Below, one piece after another: positions 44,634 to 53,150 of a DNA stretch of 64,000 bases. Both the position numbers and the translations under genes were made by a program. Where the stretch lies: contig JADIYA010000001.1 of NCBI GenBank assembly GCA_016705545.1, positions 620,001-684,000 of the forward strand, read 5' to 3'. Position 1 is the stretch's first letter. Each line of letters opens with the position of its first letter. The DNA comes from Flavobacteriales bacterium. Lineage in GTDB: Bacteria; Bacteroidota; Bacteroidia; Flavobacteriales_F; PHOS-HE28. The notes beneath the pieces are model-generated. The model saw only the letters and a program-made list of their open reading frames with translations. It had not been told where the DNA came from and did no database searches.

Positions 44634-44645
44634 AAATGACCCCCC
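44624..44645 (+). terminator. Terminator of the two-component cassette, includes repeat copy 2
   Basis: GGGGGGT / ACCCCCC (7 bp, 8-nt loop) followed by CCTGTTTTC, overlapping the last stop codon. Positions 44628-44645 (GGTTAGAAATGACCCCCC) are repeat copy 2, 17 of 18 identical to 42472-42489, and keep the GAAA-loop hairpin with a wobble pair. Confidence 0.6.
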
Positions 44646-44798
44646 CTGTTTTCGGATAGCGCCGCTCCCGCTTTGACCTTCGTTCGTCGACCTGCTGCCA
44701 AGCGATCGCCGGCTACCGGTGCCCCGATAACAGTGCATGGTGGAAAGGCTCAGGCTTGTCCACGGTCAACACCGGAGACAAGCGCCTTTCTTGCCCGC

Positions 44799-46073
44799 AT
44801 GAAACGGTGGGTGCAACTCGGGCTGTTGGTGCTGGCGGGGGCGCTGGTCTTTGTCTTCTTCAGTGTTGATCTGGGGCCTCGCGTTGAGTACGTGGAGGAG
44901 CAGCCCGTGGAGGACACCGTGGTGGTGCCTCTTCCGCCGCCTTCGGCGTACGGCATCATCATGGACAGCCTTGTGCTGCGCGAAGGCACCGTGAAGAGCG
45001 GCGCGAGCTTCGGCGGATTGCTGGGCGCGGAGGGCGTATCCGCATCGGTGATAGAGACACTGGTATCGAAGGCAGAGGGACTCTTCGATGCGCGCAAGCT
45101 CCGATCTGGGCATCCATACGCGTTCATTGCGCCCGATCGCGAAGGCGCAACGCCGCACTATTTCATCTACGAGGCCGATCCGATTCAGTACTTCGTCTTC
45201 CACTTGCTGCCCGGCAACGAGTACGTGACCATCGGCGAGCGCGCGGTAACGGTCACCCAGCATGCCATTGCCGCCACGGTGACCGGCGCGCTCTACAACG
45301 ACCTGGCGAAAGCCGGCGCCGACCCCATGCTCGCCGTGCTGCTCAGTGAGGTGTTCGCGTGGACGGTCGATTTCTACCGCATCCAGAAAGGCGATGTGTT
45401 CAGCGTGGCCTATGCTGAGCGCAGCGTGGAGGGCAAGCGCGTGGGTGCGCCGCAGATCCTGGCCGCGCGCTACATCAGCGGCGATAAGGTGAAGGCCGCT
45501 TTCCGTTTCGGCGAGGGCAAGGAGGCCACCTACTTCGATGATGAAGGCAACAGCCTGCGTAAGGCTTTCCTGAAAGCGCCGTTGAAATTCAGCCGGATCT
45601 CATCGGGCTTCAGCGGCAAGCGGCTGCATCCGGTGCAGAAGGTGATGAAGGCGCATCTCGGCACGGATTACGCAGCACCTTATGGAACGCCGATCCTTGC
45701 CGTGGGTGATGGCGTAGTGGAGCAGGCGGGCCGCACCGGGGGCAACGGCAACTTCGTGAAGATCAGGCACAACGGAGTGTACAGCACGCAGTACCTGCAC
45801 ATGCGCAAGGTCCTCGTGAAGCAGGGCCAGCGCGTGCAACAGGGCGATGTGATCGGGGAGGTGGGCAGCACCGGCCTAGCCACGGGTCCGCATGTGTGCT
45901 TCCGCTTCTGGAAGAACGGAGCGCAGGTGGATCACCGCAAAGAGGAGTTCCCCAGCGCGGAACCCATTGCGCAAGAGCTGCGGCCCGCCTTCGATGCGGC
46001 CCGCGATAGCCTGAGCGCGCAGCTTGATGAGGCCGAGCTCGCATTGGCTGCAGGAAGGATGGTGAACTTCTAA
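44799..46073 (+). CDS. M23-family peptidoglycan endopeptidase
   Basis: 424 residues from ATG 44799: N-terminal anchor (LGLLVLAGALVFVFFSVDL), an OapA/LysM-like region (about 60-240, with FYRIQKGDVFSVAYAE) and a C-terminal LytM domain with zinc ligands in HLGTDYAAP and GPHVCFRFW (H at the start of both; usual HxH changed to HVCF, as in many Bacteroidota M23 proteins). It is likely to cut peptide cross-links in the periplasm. TTTCTTGC lies 4 nt before the ATG. It converges on the next gene with a 4-nt stop overlap. Confidence 0.9.
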   Translation: MKRWVQLGLLVLAGALVFVFFSVDLGPRVEYVEEQPVEDTVVVPLPPPSAYGIIMDSLVLREGTVKSGASFGGLLGAEGVSASVIETLVSKAEGLFDARKLRSGHPYAFIAPDREGATPHYFIYEADPIQYFVFHLLPGNEYVTIGERAVTVTQHAIAATVTGALYNDLAKAGADPMLAVLLSEVFAWTVDFYRIQKGDVFSVAYAERSVEGKRVGAPQILAARYISGDKVKAAFRFGEGKEATYFDDEGNSLRKAFLKAPLKFSRISSGFSGKRLHPVQKVMKAHLGTDYAAPYGTPILAVGDGVVEQAGRTGGNGNFVKIRHNGVYSTQYLHMRKVLVKQGQRVQQGDVIGEVGSTGLATGPHVCFRFWKNGAQVDHRKEEFPSAEPIAQELRPAFDAARDSLSAQLDEAELALAAGRMVNF

Positions 46074-46710
46074 GCGCCCGCCAATCCGCGGATCGAGCGG
46101 GATGCATGCGTGCCGCCGGGCGTGCCGATGCAGTTGATCATGGCCTTCGCCAGCACATCGTGGGGCATGGGTTTGTACTTATCCGGCAGCAGCGCTGCGA
46201 TCGCGCTCATCACGGCGATGCCGATGCGCTCGCCCAATCGCTTCTCGCTGCGCGGACTCAGGAGATCGAGGGCTGGAAGATGTGCAGCTCCGGGAAGCCC
46301 ATCGCCTTCAGGCCTTCTTCCATCTCCCCTTTCACCCGGTTGTAGAACACGCACGATTTCGCATCGGCGCCGATAGCACTCACCACCGCGAAGCACCGCA
46401 CGCCCTGTTGCTTGGCCCAGCGCGCAAGTCCTAGCACAAGGTCTTTGTCCACGTGGATGAACTTGGCCTTGTCGCCGCCCACCTTGCGGATGGTGGTGCC
46501 TAGGCAGCAGATCACGGCAGCCACAGGCTGGGGCCTCAACGCTGTCAACAAATCGCCTTCGACTGGGAGCCAGGTCTCGAGTTTCGGGTCATTTCTGTCA
46601 TGGGGCCGCCGAAGCAGCGCGATCACCCGGTCAATGCATTCGGCGTGCATTGCCGATTCCAGCACGGCCCGGCCCACCAAGCCACTTCCGCCAGCCACGA
46701 GGATATTCAT
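46070..46710 (-). pseudogene. NAD(P)H-binding Rossmann protein (TIP30/HTATIP2-like), one frameshift
   Basis: About 213 residues when joined. MNILVAGGSGLVGRAVLES (GxxGxxG cofactor site), VICCLGTTIRK, GVRCFAVVSAIGAD and NRVKGEMEEGLKAMGFPELHIFQPSI are in one frame, which then stops. LLSPRSEKRLGERIG to the end continues in another. One base appears to be missing near 46262. Without it this is a normal NAD(P)-binding oxidoreductase-like protein. Divergent from the membrane-protein/regulator pair. Confidence 0.75.
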
Positions 46711-46730
46711 TGGCCGAAGTGACGAATGAA

Positions 46731-46762
46731 TTTGGTTTGCCATGTAAACTTATCTATGTTTG
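46731..46762 (+). promoter_or_regulatory. Full Bacteroidota-type promoter (-33 and -7)
   Basis: TTTG at 46731-46734, then 20 nt, then TATGTTTG at 46755-46762, an exact match to TTTG-N19-21-TAnnTTTG. The expected start is about 46768, 14 nt before the ATG. This is the best promoter in the window. Confidence 0.7.
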
Positions 46763-46781
46763 GACCCGAATCAACACAACC

Positions 46782-47369
46782 ATGGAAGACCAACTCACAC
46801 CCGAACAGAGCTTGAAGGTCATCGAAGGCATGATCAGCCAGGCCAAACGCAGCTTCAGCCGCCTCAGCTTCTACTTCCTGCTTTGGGGCATCCTGCTCAC
46901 CGTGGCCATGCTGGCCACCTACCTGCTCATCGACCTCGACCCTGCGGTGCGGCATGGCATGCCTTGGGGCGTGGCGGGAATCGGCGGCGGCATCATCAGT
47001 TCGATTCATGGCGCCCGGCAAGGGCGGCAGGAGCCCGTGAGCAACCCCATGGACGGGGTCATTGGCTGGCTGTGGTCCTCGTTTGTAATCACCATGATCA
47101 TCACCATTGTGGTGAGCGTGATGGCCAATCGGGACCCCGGGGCGATGATCACCTTGCTCACAGGCATCCCCACTTTCATGACGGGCCAGATCCTGCGCTT
47201 CCGGCCATTGATCCTTGGCGGCCTGCTCTTCTGGGTAGCAGGCATCGCCATGCACTTCACGGATCAGGCGGGTTTGCTCACCGCGCTCTATTGCGGGGCG
47301 ATGCTGCTGGGCTACATCATCCCCGGAATCCTGCTCAAACGCCAAGAAGATGGCCTTCGCGCCGCTTGA
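46782..47369 (+). CDS. Four-to-six-helix membrane protein, partner of a wHTH regulator
   Basis: 195 residues, hydrophobic: SFYFLLWGILLTVAMLATYLLI, GVAGIGGGIISSIHGA, LWSSFVITMIITIVVSVM and two more helices. The family is common in Bacteroidota directly ahead of a small winged-helix regulator; the function is unknown. It starts at ATG 46782, 14 nt after the expected transcription start, and overlaps the regulator by 20 nt. Confidence 0.78.
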   Translation: MEDQLTPEQSLKVIEGMISQAKRSFSRLSFYFLLWGILLTVAMLATYLLIDLDPAVRHGMPWGVAGIGGGIISSIHGARQGRQEPVSNPMDGVIGWLWSSFVITMIITIVVSVMANRDPGAMITLLTGIPTFMTGQILRFRPLILGGLLFWVAGIAMHFTDQAGLLTALYCGAMLLGYIIPGILLKRQEDGLRAA

Positions 47370-47637
47370 TCCCGTGCTGCACAACCAGCTCCGGCTGGCG
47401 GTGATGAGCCTGTTGGTCTCGGTGGAGAGCGCTGATTTCAACTTCATCCTGGAGAAGACCGGTGCCACGCGCGGCAATCTGAGCGTGCAGATCAGCAAGC
47501 TGAAAGAGGCGGGCTACATCGAGGTCACCAAGAGCTTCAAGGACAACTATCCGAACACGGCGTGCAGGGTATCCTCGGCCGGAATTGCCGCGTTCGAGGC
47601 CTATGTTGCCGCGATCAAGGGCTACCTGGGGAAATGA
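47350..47637 (+). CDS. Small winged-helix transcriptional regulator
   Basis: 95 residues: LHNQLRLAVMSLLVSVESADFNFILEKTGATRGNLSVQISKLKEAGYIEVTKSFKDNYPNTACRVSSAGIAAFEAYV, a MarR/ArsR-like winged helix (wHTH_34) lacking an effector domain. It lies in the same unit as the membrane protein, overlapping by 20 nt, and may control that protein or a nearby gene. Confidence 0.85.
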   Translation: MAFAPLDPVLHNQLRLAVMSLLVSVESADFNFILEKTGATRGNLSVQISKLKEAGYIEVTKSFKDNYPNTACRVSSAGIAAFEAYVAAIKGYLGK

Positions 47638-47746
47638 TGGCCGAAGGGGCTTGACAGGCTCCGTCGATCACCAGTGCTGGACCGTCGAAAAGCCTGAACC
47701 GCTGCGAGCAAGGCCCGTTCACAGGGCCAGACCGCAACGAACCACC

Positions 47747-47875
47747 ATGCAGACCAAGCACCGCACCCTCCTTCAAGCAGCCGTGCTGCTGATCCTCCTG
47801 GTATGCGTCGCCGCCAGCAATGGCAGCGCCGCCGAACAGGAGAAGGCCACCGCCGAAGTGGCCGTTCAAGAGTGA
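47747..47875 (+). CDS. Small predicted secreted or membrane peptide
   Basis: 42 residues: MQTKHRTLLQAAVLLILLVC followed by VAASNGSAAEQEKATAEVAV. A basic start, one hydrophobic stretch and an acidic tail look like a signal or anchor with almost no mature part. No homology is recognised. It lies between the regulator and a strong terminator and could be a real small gene. Confidence 0.4.
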   Translation: MQTKHRTLLQAAVLLILLVCVAASNGSAAEQEKATAEVAVQE

Positions 47876-47900
47876 ACCACGTTCCATACACCATAGGCAC

Positions 47901-47930
47901 CGAGGCCGCGCCCCGTAAGGCGCGGCCTCG
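47901..47930. terminator. Bidirectional terminator hairpin
   Basis: A perfect 12-bp stem CGAGGCCGCGCC / GGCGCGGCCTCG with a CCGTAA loop between the small peptide gene (ends 47875) and the convergent CpcT-like gene (ends 47937). No T-tract. Confidence 0.65.
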
Positions 47931-47936
47931 GCGCGT

Positions 47937-48551
47937 TCAGTACTTGCGCTTCTTCAAGAAGAGGTATCCGCCCTTTGTGGCGCCCCAGACCTGCTTGCCC
48001 GCATCGTCGTAGCCGCGGTCCCAGCTCATCATGCGGTCGCTGCGGATGGTCACTTCACTCGTGGCATAGGCGGCACCGCTGCGCGAGTTGGGACAATCGC
48101 GGCCGTTCGTGCTCCCCTGATAGATGCTCTTGTAACGATGCAAGGTGATGGTGCAGCCCTCCATCACATCGATGGAATCCGCGTGCAGCTGAGCGAGGAG
48201 GTTGAAGTCCCTATAGGCGCCGAAGTAGCGCTCACCATTGCGAATGGTGTGGATCTCACTTCGGAAGGTGCTGTCATTCACCTCGGTGAGCCGATAGACG
48301 CGCTGGCGATAAGGCTTGGCCTTGCTCTCGGCTGCAGCCTGCTCCATATAGAACCAAGCGCCATCCTTGCGCTTCGCCCAGATGCGCACCATCTCCAATT
48401 CGATGTTGAGGTAGCTCGTATCGGTCGCGGCCTGATCAGCGCTGGAGTAGGAGCCCTCCATGGTCATGGCGAGTTGCTCGAGCGCACGCGTGCGTTGTGC
48501 GGCGGCACTGCCAGCTGCAATGAATAGTGCGAGGACAAGGGCGTTGCGCAT
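47937..48551 (-). CDS. CpcT/CpeT-like protein in a non-phototroph
   Basis: 204 residues with signal peptide MRNALVLALFIAAGSAAAQ. It matches the chromophore-lyase family: LEQLAMTMEGSYSSADQAATD, IWAKRKDGAWFYMEQAAAESKAKPYRQRVYRL, CTITLHRY, DCPNSRSGAAYATSEVTI and DRGYDDAGKQVWGATKGGYLF. In cyanobacteria this family attaches bilins to phycobiliproteins. No phycobiliprotein or bilin genes lie here, so it probably binds some other small ligand in the periplasm. Confidence 0.85.
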   Translation of the reverse strand: MRNALVLALFIAAGSAAAQRTRALEQLAMTMEGSYSSADQAATDTSYLNIELEMVRIWAKRKDGAWFYMEQAAAESKAKPYRQRVYRLTEVNDSTFRSEIHTIRNGERYFGAYRDFNLLAQLHADSIDVMEGCTITLHRYKSIYQGSTNGRDCPNSRSGAAYATSEVTIRSDRMMSWDRGYDDAGKQVWGATKGGYLFLKKRKY

Positions 48552-48569
48552 GGTCGGATTCCTTGTTCG

Positions 48570-50534
48570 CTAGTTCTCCGTCTGGTCCACCCACATCCCG
48601 TTCTCCTTGATCAGCGCGATCAATTCATCCACGGCTTGCGCGCTGGGCACGTTGCGCTTCACCACCTCCTTCTCGCGATAGAGCGTGATCACGCCGATTC
48701 CGGTGCCCACGTAACCGAAGTCAGCATCGGCCATCTCACCGGGGCCATTCACGATGCAGCCCATGATGCCGATTTTCACTCCTTTCAAGTGACTGGTGCG
48801 CGCGCGAATCTTCGCCGTGGTCTCTTGCAGGTCGAAGAGCGTGCGGCCGCAGCTGGGGCAACTGATGTACTCGGTCTTGCTGGTGCGCGTGCGCGTGGCT
48901 TGCAGGATACCGAAAGCGGTGCGGCAGACGAGGTCTTCGCGTCCGCCTTTCTCATCGGCGATGAAGATGCCGTCGCCCAAGCCGTCAATCAGCAGCGGAC
49001 CGATGTCCGTGCTGCTCTCAAGCACGAGCGCGTCATTGGTGATGTCGCCGTAGGCGCGACCAATGATCACCGGTACCGGGCACTCCCTCGCCATCAACTC
49101 GAAGAAGAGCCGCCGTTGTTCGGCCATGCCATGCGCATTGTAAGTGTCGATCAGTAGCACGGCGGTGGCGTCGCCTTTCAGCTTCGTGATGAAGGCATCG
49201 TCCAGTTCAGGCAAGGTCGCATACACCAGGTTGAACTGCGCATGCTGCTCCACGCCATCGGTGTAGTCCTTCTTGCTGATGAAGGGATAGTGCCGCTCTT
49301 TGTGCTTCTCCTTCAGCCATGTGCCGTGCTCCTGCACGACGCCGAGCGTTCCGGGTATCTCGAACCCGATCGTGTTCTTGCCGATGAAGGCGAAGTCGCA
49401 GGCTTGGTCGGTGATGTTCCACTTGTCCAGCGGCACGCTGTACCGATAGCCCCAAGCGAAGAGCGTGGCCGGCGTGATGGCTGCGCGGTTGCTCAAATCA
49501 GCCATCACCACGGGCACGTGCCGCGCGCCGATGTTGAGGACTTCGCGAGAAGTGCGGCGCGCATGCGCGAAGGGGTCCAGTGGCGATTGCTCTATGGCTG
49601 GTATCGCGTCGTGACCTGCTCGCCTCGCGTAGCGTTCCACCAGCCCGCGCGCAACGGGGATCTCCGCTTCAGGTTCTTCGGTGAGGCTCACGCGCACGGT
49701 GTCGCCGATGCCATCCTCCAGCAACGCGCCGATTCCCGCTGCGCTTTTCACGCGCCCGTCCTCGCCATCGCCGGCTTCGGTCACACCCAAGTGCAGCGGA
49801 TAGTCCCAGCCCTCGGCCATCATACGGTGAACGAGCAGGCGATAGGCCTGCACCATCACCTGCACATTGCTGGCCTTCATGCTCAGCACGATGTCATGGT
49901 AGCCCTCGTCGCGGCAGATGCGCAGGAACTCGAAGGCGCTCTCGACCATGCCCTGTGGCGTATCGCCATAACGGTTAAGGATACGGTCGCTAAGGCTGCC
50001 GTGGTTGGTTCCGATGCGCATCGCCGTGCCGTGCTCCTTGCAGATGCGCACCAATGGCGTGAAGCGCTCACGGATGCGCTCGAGCTCGGCGGCGTATTCC
50101 GCATCGGTGTACTCGCGCACATCGAACCTCTTCTTGTCCACGTAATTACCGGGGTTCACGCGCACCTTCTCCACGATGCGCGCTGCTACTTCAGCGGCGT
50201 TGGGCGTGAAATGGATATCGGCCACCAGCGGGGTCGCGAAGCCCGCTGCACGCAATTGCTTCTTGATCTCGGCCAGGTTCTCCGCGTCCTTCTTGCTCGG
50301 TGCGGTGATGCGCACCAGTTCGCAACCGGCTTCGATCATCCGGATGCTCTGTGCCACGGTCGCGGCCGTGTCCATCGTGTCCGTGGTGGTCATGCTCTGC
50401 ACCCTGATCGGGTGCGAGCCACCGATACCGATTTCGCCGATTCGCACGGCGCGTGTCTTCCAGCGCTCGTAGCGCGTTAGGCTTGGGCAATACTGCCAGG
50501 GGGCGATGAGCATGGTCTCGGGCATAACGGGCAT
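48570..50534 (-). CDS. ispG: 4-hydroxy-3-methylbut-2-en-1-yl diphosphate synthase (flavodoxin), long form
   Basis: Penultimate MEP-pathway enzyme (MEcPP to HMBPP) with a 4Fe-4S cluster. 654 residues from ATG 50534, the long Bacteroidota type with an inserted middle domain (about 260-520). The TIM-barrel part has IGGSHPIRVQSMTTTDT, VRITAPSKKDAENL, VADIHFTPNAA and VRVNPGNY. The C-terminal Fe-S domain has EYISCPSCGRTLFDLQ with cluster Cys residues and GIMGCIVNGPGEMADADFGYVG. TACCTTCG 10 nt upstream on the minus strand supports this start over one 43 codons upstream. Confidence 0.95.
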   Translation of the reverse strand: MPVMPETMLIAPWQYCPSLTRYERWKTRAVRIGEIGIGGSHPIRVQSMTTTDTMDTAATVAQSIRMIEAGCELVRITAPSKKDAENLAEIKKQLRAAGFATPLVADIHFTPNAAEVAARIVEKVRVNPGNYVDKKRFDVREYTDAEYAAELERIRERFTPLVRICKEHGTAMRIGTNHGSLSDRILNRYGDTPQGMVESAFEFLRICRDEGYHDIVLSMKASNVQVMVQAYRLLVHRMMAEGWDYPLHLGVTEAGDGEDGRVKSAAGIGALLEDGIGDTVRVSLTEEPEAEIPVARGLVERYARRAGHDAIPAIEQSPLDPFAHARRTSREVLNIGARHVPVVMADLSNRAAITPATLFAWGYRYSVPLDKWNITDQACDFAFIGKNTIGFEIPGTLGVVQEHGTWLKEKHKERHYPFISKKDYTDGVEQHAQFNLVYATLPELDDAFITKLKGDATAVLLIDTYNAHGMAEQRRLFFELMARECPVPVIIGRAYGDITNDALVLESSTDIGPLLIDGLGDGIFIADEKGGREDLVCRTAFGILQATRTRTSKTEYISCPSCGRTLFDLQETTAKIRARTSHLKGVKIGIMGCIVNGPGEMADADFGYVGTGIGVITLYREKEVVKRNVPSAQAVDELIALIKENGMWVDQTEN

Positions 50535-50581
50535 GAGCGACGCGCGAAGGTACCGGGCAACACCGGAGGGAGGTGCGCGGT

Positions 50582-51547
50582 TCAGCCGTGGCTGAGCGGA
50601 TCCGGCTCCACCACCTCCTTGGCCGTCATGCGCCGGTGGTACCAGCCATTCAGCACCAAGCAAGCGAGGATGAGCGCGATGCCGAGGTAGGAGCCCGTGC
50701 GCAGCTTCTCCTCCGCGCCCCAGATCAGCAGTGCGATCAGGATCGTGTACACCGGCTCCAGATTCACCGTGAGCATCACCGTGAATGCAGAGAGCTTCCG
50801 CATAACGAGGATGCCCGTGACGAAGGGCAAGGAAGTGCAGACGAGTCCGAGCAAAAGGTGATAGACAATGTCGCTGGTGGGCAGCTCCCAGAGCGGTGGC
50901 GGCAATCCGCCTTGATCGGCCAACGCTCCATCGAGCCCAGCGATCCCGAGACCTTGAACGAATGGGATGGCGAGGAGGATGAGGAACATGAAGGCCGCCA
51001 CGCTCGCGATCTCGTAGAAGCTGATGCGCACCGGATCGTCCTTGTGCACAAGCACCGCGTTGATGATGTTGAACCAGGCGCTGAGCAGCGCGCTGAGCAC
51101 GCCTACGACGATGCCCCAGCGGTGATCGGTCTCCAATCCGAAGATCAGCAGCAGTGCCGCGATCACGATCAGGCCGAGCACCACTTCATACCCGCGCACC
51201 TTGCGCTTGAACCAGATCGGCTCCATCAGCGCCGTGAACACCGTGCTCGTGCTCAAGCAGGCGGCTGCGATGCTGGCCGTGCTGATCTTGATGGCCCCGT
51301 AGAAGGTGATCCAGTGCCCGGTGATGATGAGACCGGTGAGCAGATAGATGCCCAACTTCGGGGTACGCCAGGAGAGCGAGCGCTTCATGATCACCGCCGC
51401 CACTGCAAGCCCGAGCGCTGCGATGATGGTGCGCGTGTACACCAGGTGCAATGTGCCCTGTTGGATCAGCTTGCCGAGGATGCCCGTGAAGCCCCAGAGG
51501 AAGACCGTGAGGTGCAGGATCCAAAGGGCCTGTGTGCGGCTGCGCAT
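50582..51547 (-). CDS. DMT/EamA-family transporter
   Basis: 321 residues with ten predicted helices in two EamA repeats (HLTVFLWGFTGILGKLI ... YGAIKISTASIAAACLSTSTVFTALMEPIWFKRK; second ...LLGLVCTSLPFVTGILVMRKLSAFTVMLTVNLEPVYTILIALL). Metabolite exporter or importer, substrate unknown. Same strand as ispG, 47 nt apart, perhaps co-transcribed. Confidence 0.92.
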   Translation of the reverse strand: MRSRTQALWILHLTVFLWGFTGILGKLIQQGTLHLVYTRTIIAALGLAVAAVIMKRSLSWRTPKLGIYLLTGLIITGHWITFYGAIKISTASIAAACLSTSTVFTALMEPIWFKRKVRGYEVVLGLIVIAALLLIFGLETDHRWGIVVGVLSALLSAWFNIINAVLVHKDDPVRISFYEIASVAAFMFLILLAIPFVQGLGIAGLDGALADQGGLPPPLWELPTSDIVYHLLLGLVCTSLPFVTGILVMRKLSAFTVMLTVNLEPVYTILIALLIWGAEEKLRTGSYLGIALILACLVLNGWYHRRMTAKEVVEPDPLSHG

Positions 51548-51576
51548 CGAGCGCGTTAAGGTAGAGGCGCCGCTCC

Positions 51577-52443
51577 TCAGCGGATGGAATCGAGCTTCTC
51601 GCGCATGGCCTTCACGAGCTGCTCCTGCTTGACGAGCTCGCCACGCTTGCGCTCCTGAGCTTCGAGGTTCTTCTTCACCTCCCAGGCCAGTTCTTCAGCT
51701 TTCTTCTTCTGATCGGCTTCCTCCGCGATGGCCTTCGCATGCCTCGCTTGCGACTTGCTCTGCTCCTTGAGCAGCGCGGCCAGGGCCTTCTCCCCTTCCG
51801 CGTCCGGCTCGTCGGCGTTCTCCTTGCGCTGAACGCCCACCTTGCGCGCCAGCTCTTCATGCTCCCGGACCAGGCGTTCCTGCTCCTGCACGGCCTCTGC
51901 GGCGCGCTGCTTCGCTTTCTCGATGCTGGATTCCATGCGCTCTTTGTCGCGCTGCAGATTGCTCAATTCCTGGTTCAGCCGCGCCATTCCCTTCTCGGCG
52001 ATGGTGAGTTCCTGCTGTGCGAGCTGCCGCCGAAGCATGGTGCTCTGCTGCTGCACATAGGCCTTGGCTCCCTCAAAGGCCCTGGCATCGCTGCTCGGCC
52101 CCAGCCAGCCTTCTTTGGTGAGGAAGGCCACATGCGCCACGGTGAACGGCGCTCCCTTGCGCTGCTCGGCCTTCACCAGCACGCGCACGGTATCGCCGGT
52201 GATCTGCGGAAGAAGCGCGGCGGCGCCGATCACCTCCTTCTTGTTGCTCACCTCGCGGCTCACGCGCTTCAGCTCATCCTTCCACCACGACTCCACGTAC
52301 TTCACATCGGTGCCCTCGAACTGGAAGCTGAGCGTGGGGTGCACGCCATTGCTGAAGGGGAAGGAAGAGACGCTGGCAGAGGATTGCGCATTGAGCCATG
52401 CAGAGAAGAGGACGGAAGCAGCGCAGAGCGAGAGATGTTTCAT
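51577..52443 (-). CDS. Secreted coiled-coil protein
   Basis: 288 residues with signal peptide MKHLSLCAASVLFSAWLNAQ, a beta-rich N-domain of about 110 residues (PTLSFQFEGTDVKYVESWWKDELKR ... TVAHVAFLTKEG) and about 150 residues of coiled coil rich in Gln/Glu/Lys (LRRQLAQQELTIAEKGMARLNQELSNLQRDKERM...). It resembles other Bacteroidota periplasmic proteins of unknown role. Stand-alone, upstream of DMT on the same strand. Confidence 0.7.
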   Translation of the reverse strand: MKHLSLCAASVLFSAWLNAQSSASVSSFPFSNGVHPTLSFQFEGTDVKYVESWWKDELKRVSREVSNKKEVIGAAALLPQITGDTVRVLVKAEQRKGAPFTVAHVAFLTKEGWLGPSSDARAFEGAKAYVQQQSTMLRRQLAQQELTIAEKGMARLNQELSNLQRDKERMESSIEKAKQRAAEAVQEQERLVREHEELARKVGVQRKENADEPDAEGEKALAALLKEQSKSQARHAKAIAEEADQKKKAEELAWEVKKNLEAQERKRGELVKQEQLVKAMREKLDSIR

Positions 52444-52482
52444 GCCGATCGATCAGTCAATGGACGTGCCGCAGCGGTTCCG

Positions 52483-53058
52483 TCACTCCTCATCCACCTT
52501 CGACACGCCGCCGCTCACGGCGAACTTCATCACATCAGCGGGATTCGCATCCAACGGTCGCACATTGGTGCGCGGCACTATGAAGACGTTGCCGCTCCAC
52601 GCGAAGGAGTGCGGCATGTACACGGCCACCTTCTCCGGGCCGATCCCTAAATGCTCGAGGTCCTCTTGCGTGATGAAGCCGAGCCGCTCCGCTTCCAAAG
52701 CGCCGAGTTTCACCAGAACCGGCCGATCGAATTTGCGCTTGCTGCCCACAAGAGCCTCCATCATGTCCTTGAGCGCGCCATACATGGTCTTGATCACAGG
52801 CACCTTCTGCAGCACCTCGTCGCCGATCTCTGCCAGTGGCTGGAAGAAGATCGTGCTGCCCAGCCAGCCCACGATCGTGATGATGGCCAATAGCGTGAGG
52901 ATTCCCAGGCCTGGGATCTCGATGGGGATGATCCCATCAAGGAAGGCGAGCACGCGCCAAACCGCCCATACGATCACCGTGATGGGCACCAGCAGCAGGA
53001 GGCCCCGGAAGAAATAGCCGAGCACTACTCGGCTGCTGCGGCGGGCGCTGAAGGACAT
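52483..53058 (-). CDS. DUF502 membrane protein
   Basis: 191 residues with two helices (YFFRGLLLLVPITVIVWAVWRVL and LGILTLLAIITIVGWLGSTIFF) and a conserved soluble core (VPVIKTMYGALKDMMEALVG, PRTNVRPLDANPADVMKFAVSGG) typical of DUF502; the function is unknown. TACCTTCG lies 4 nt before the ATG on the minus strand. Confidence 0.88.
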   Translation of the reverse strand: MSFSARRSSRVVLGYFFRGLLLLVPITVIVWAVWRVLAFLDGIIPIEIPGLGILTLLAIITIVGWLGSTIFFQPLAEIGDEVLQKVPVIKTMYGALKDMMEALVGSKRKFDRPVLVKLGALEAERLGFITQEDLEHLGIGPEKVAVYMPHSFAWSGNVFIVPRTNVRPLDANPADVMKFAVSGGVSKVDEE

Positions 53059-53062
53059 GGGG

Positions 53063-53070
53063 CGAAGGTA
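53063..53070 (-). promoter_or_regulatory. -7-like promoter box, 4 nt before DUF502 start
   Basis: Read on the minus strand: TACCTTCG, then CCCC, then the ATG at 53058. Confidence 0.4.
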
Positions 53071-53074
53071 TTCA

Positions 53075-53150
53075 GCTCAAGTAGGCAGCAGGCAATGAGC
53101 AGTAGGGAATTGGGCTAACCGGCACTGAACTGCTTACTGCCTACTTGAGC
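53075..53150. repeat. Inverted repeat with AGTAGGCAG units
   Basis: GCTCAAGTAGGCAG (53075-53088) is perfectly complementary to 53137-53150; a mismatch and five more pairs extend the arms to 20 nt, with an interior of about 36 nt. The right arm includes the TAG stop of the MmcQ gene. Variants of the AGTAGGC/GCCTACT unit recur at 55388-55418 and, degenerate, at 55851-55937. Confidence 0.7.

Noticed and set aside
49242..50480. 412-codon plus-strand frame opposite ispG
   Set aside because: Antisense to a highly conserved enzyme and without recognisable motifs.
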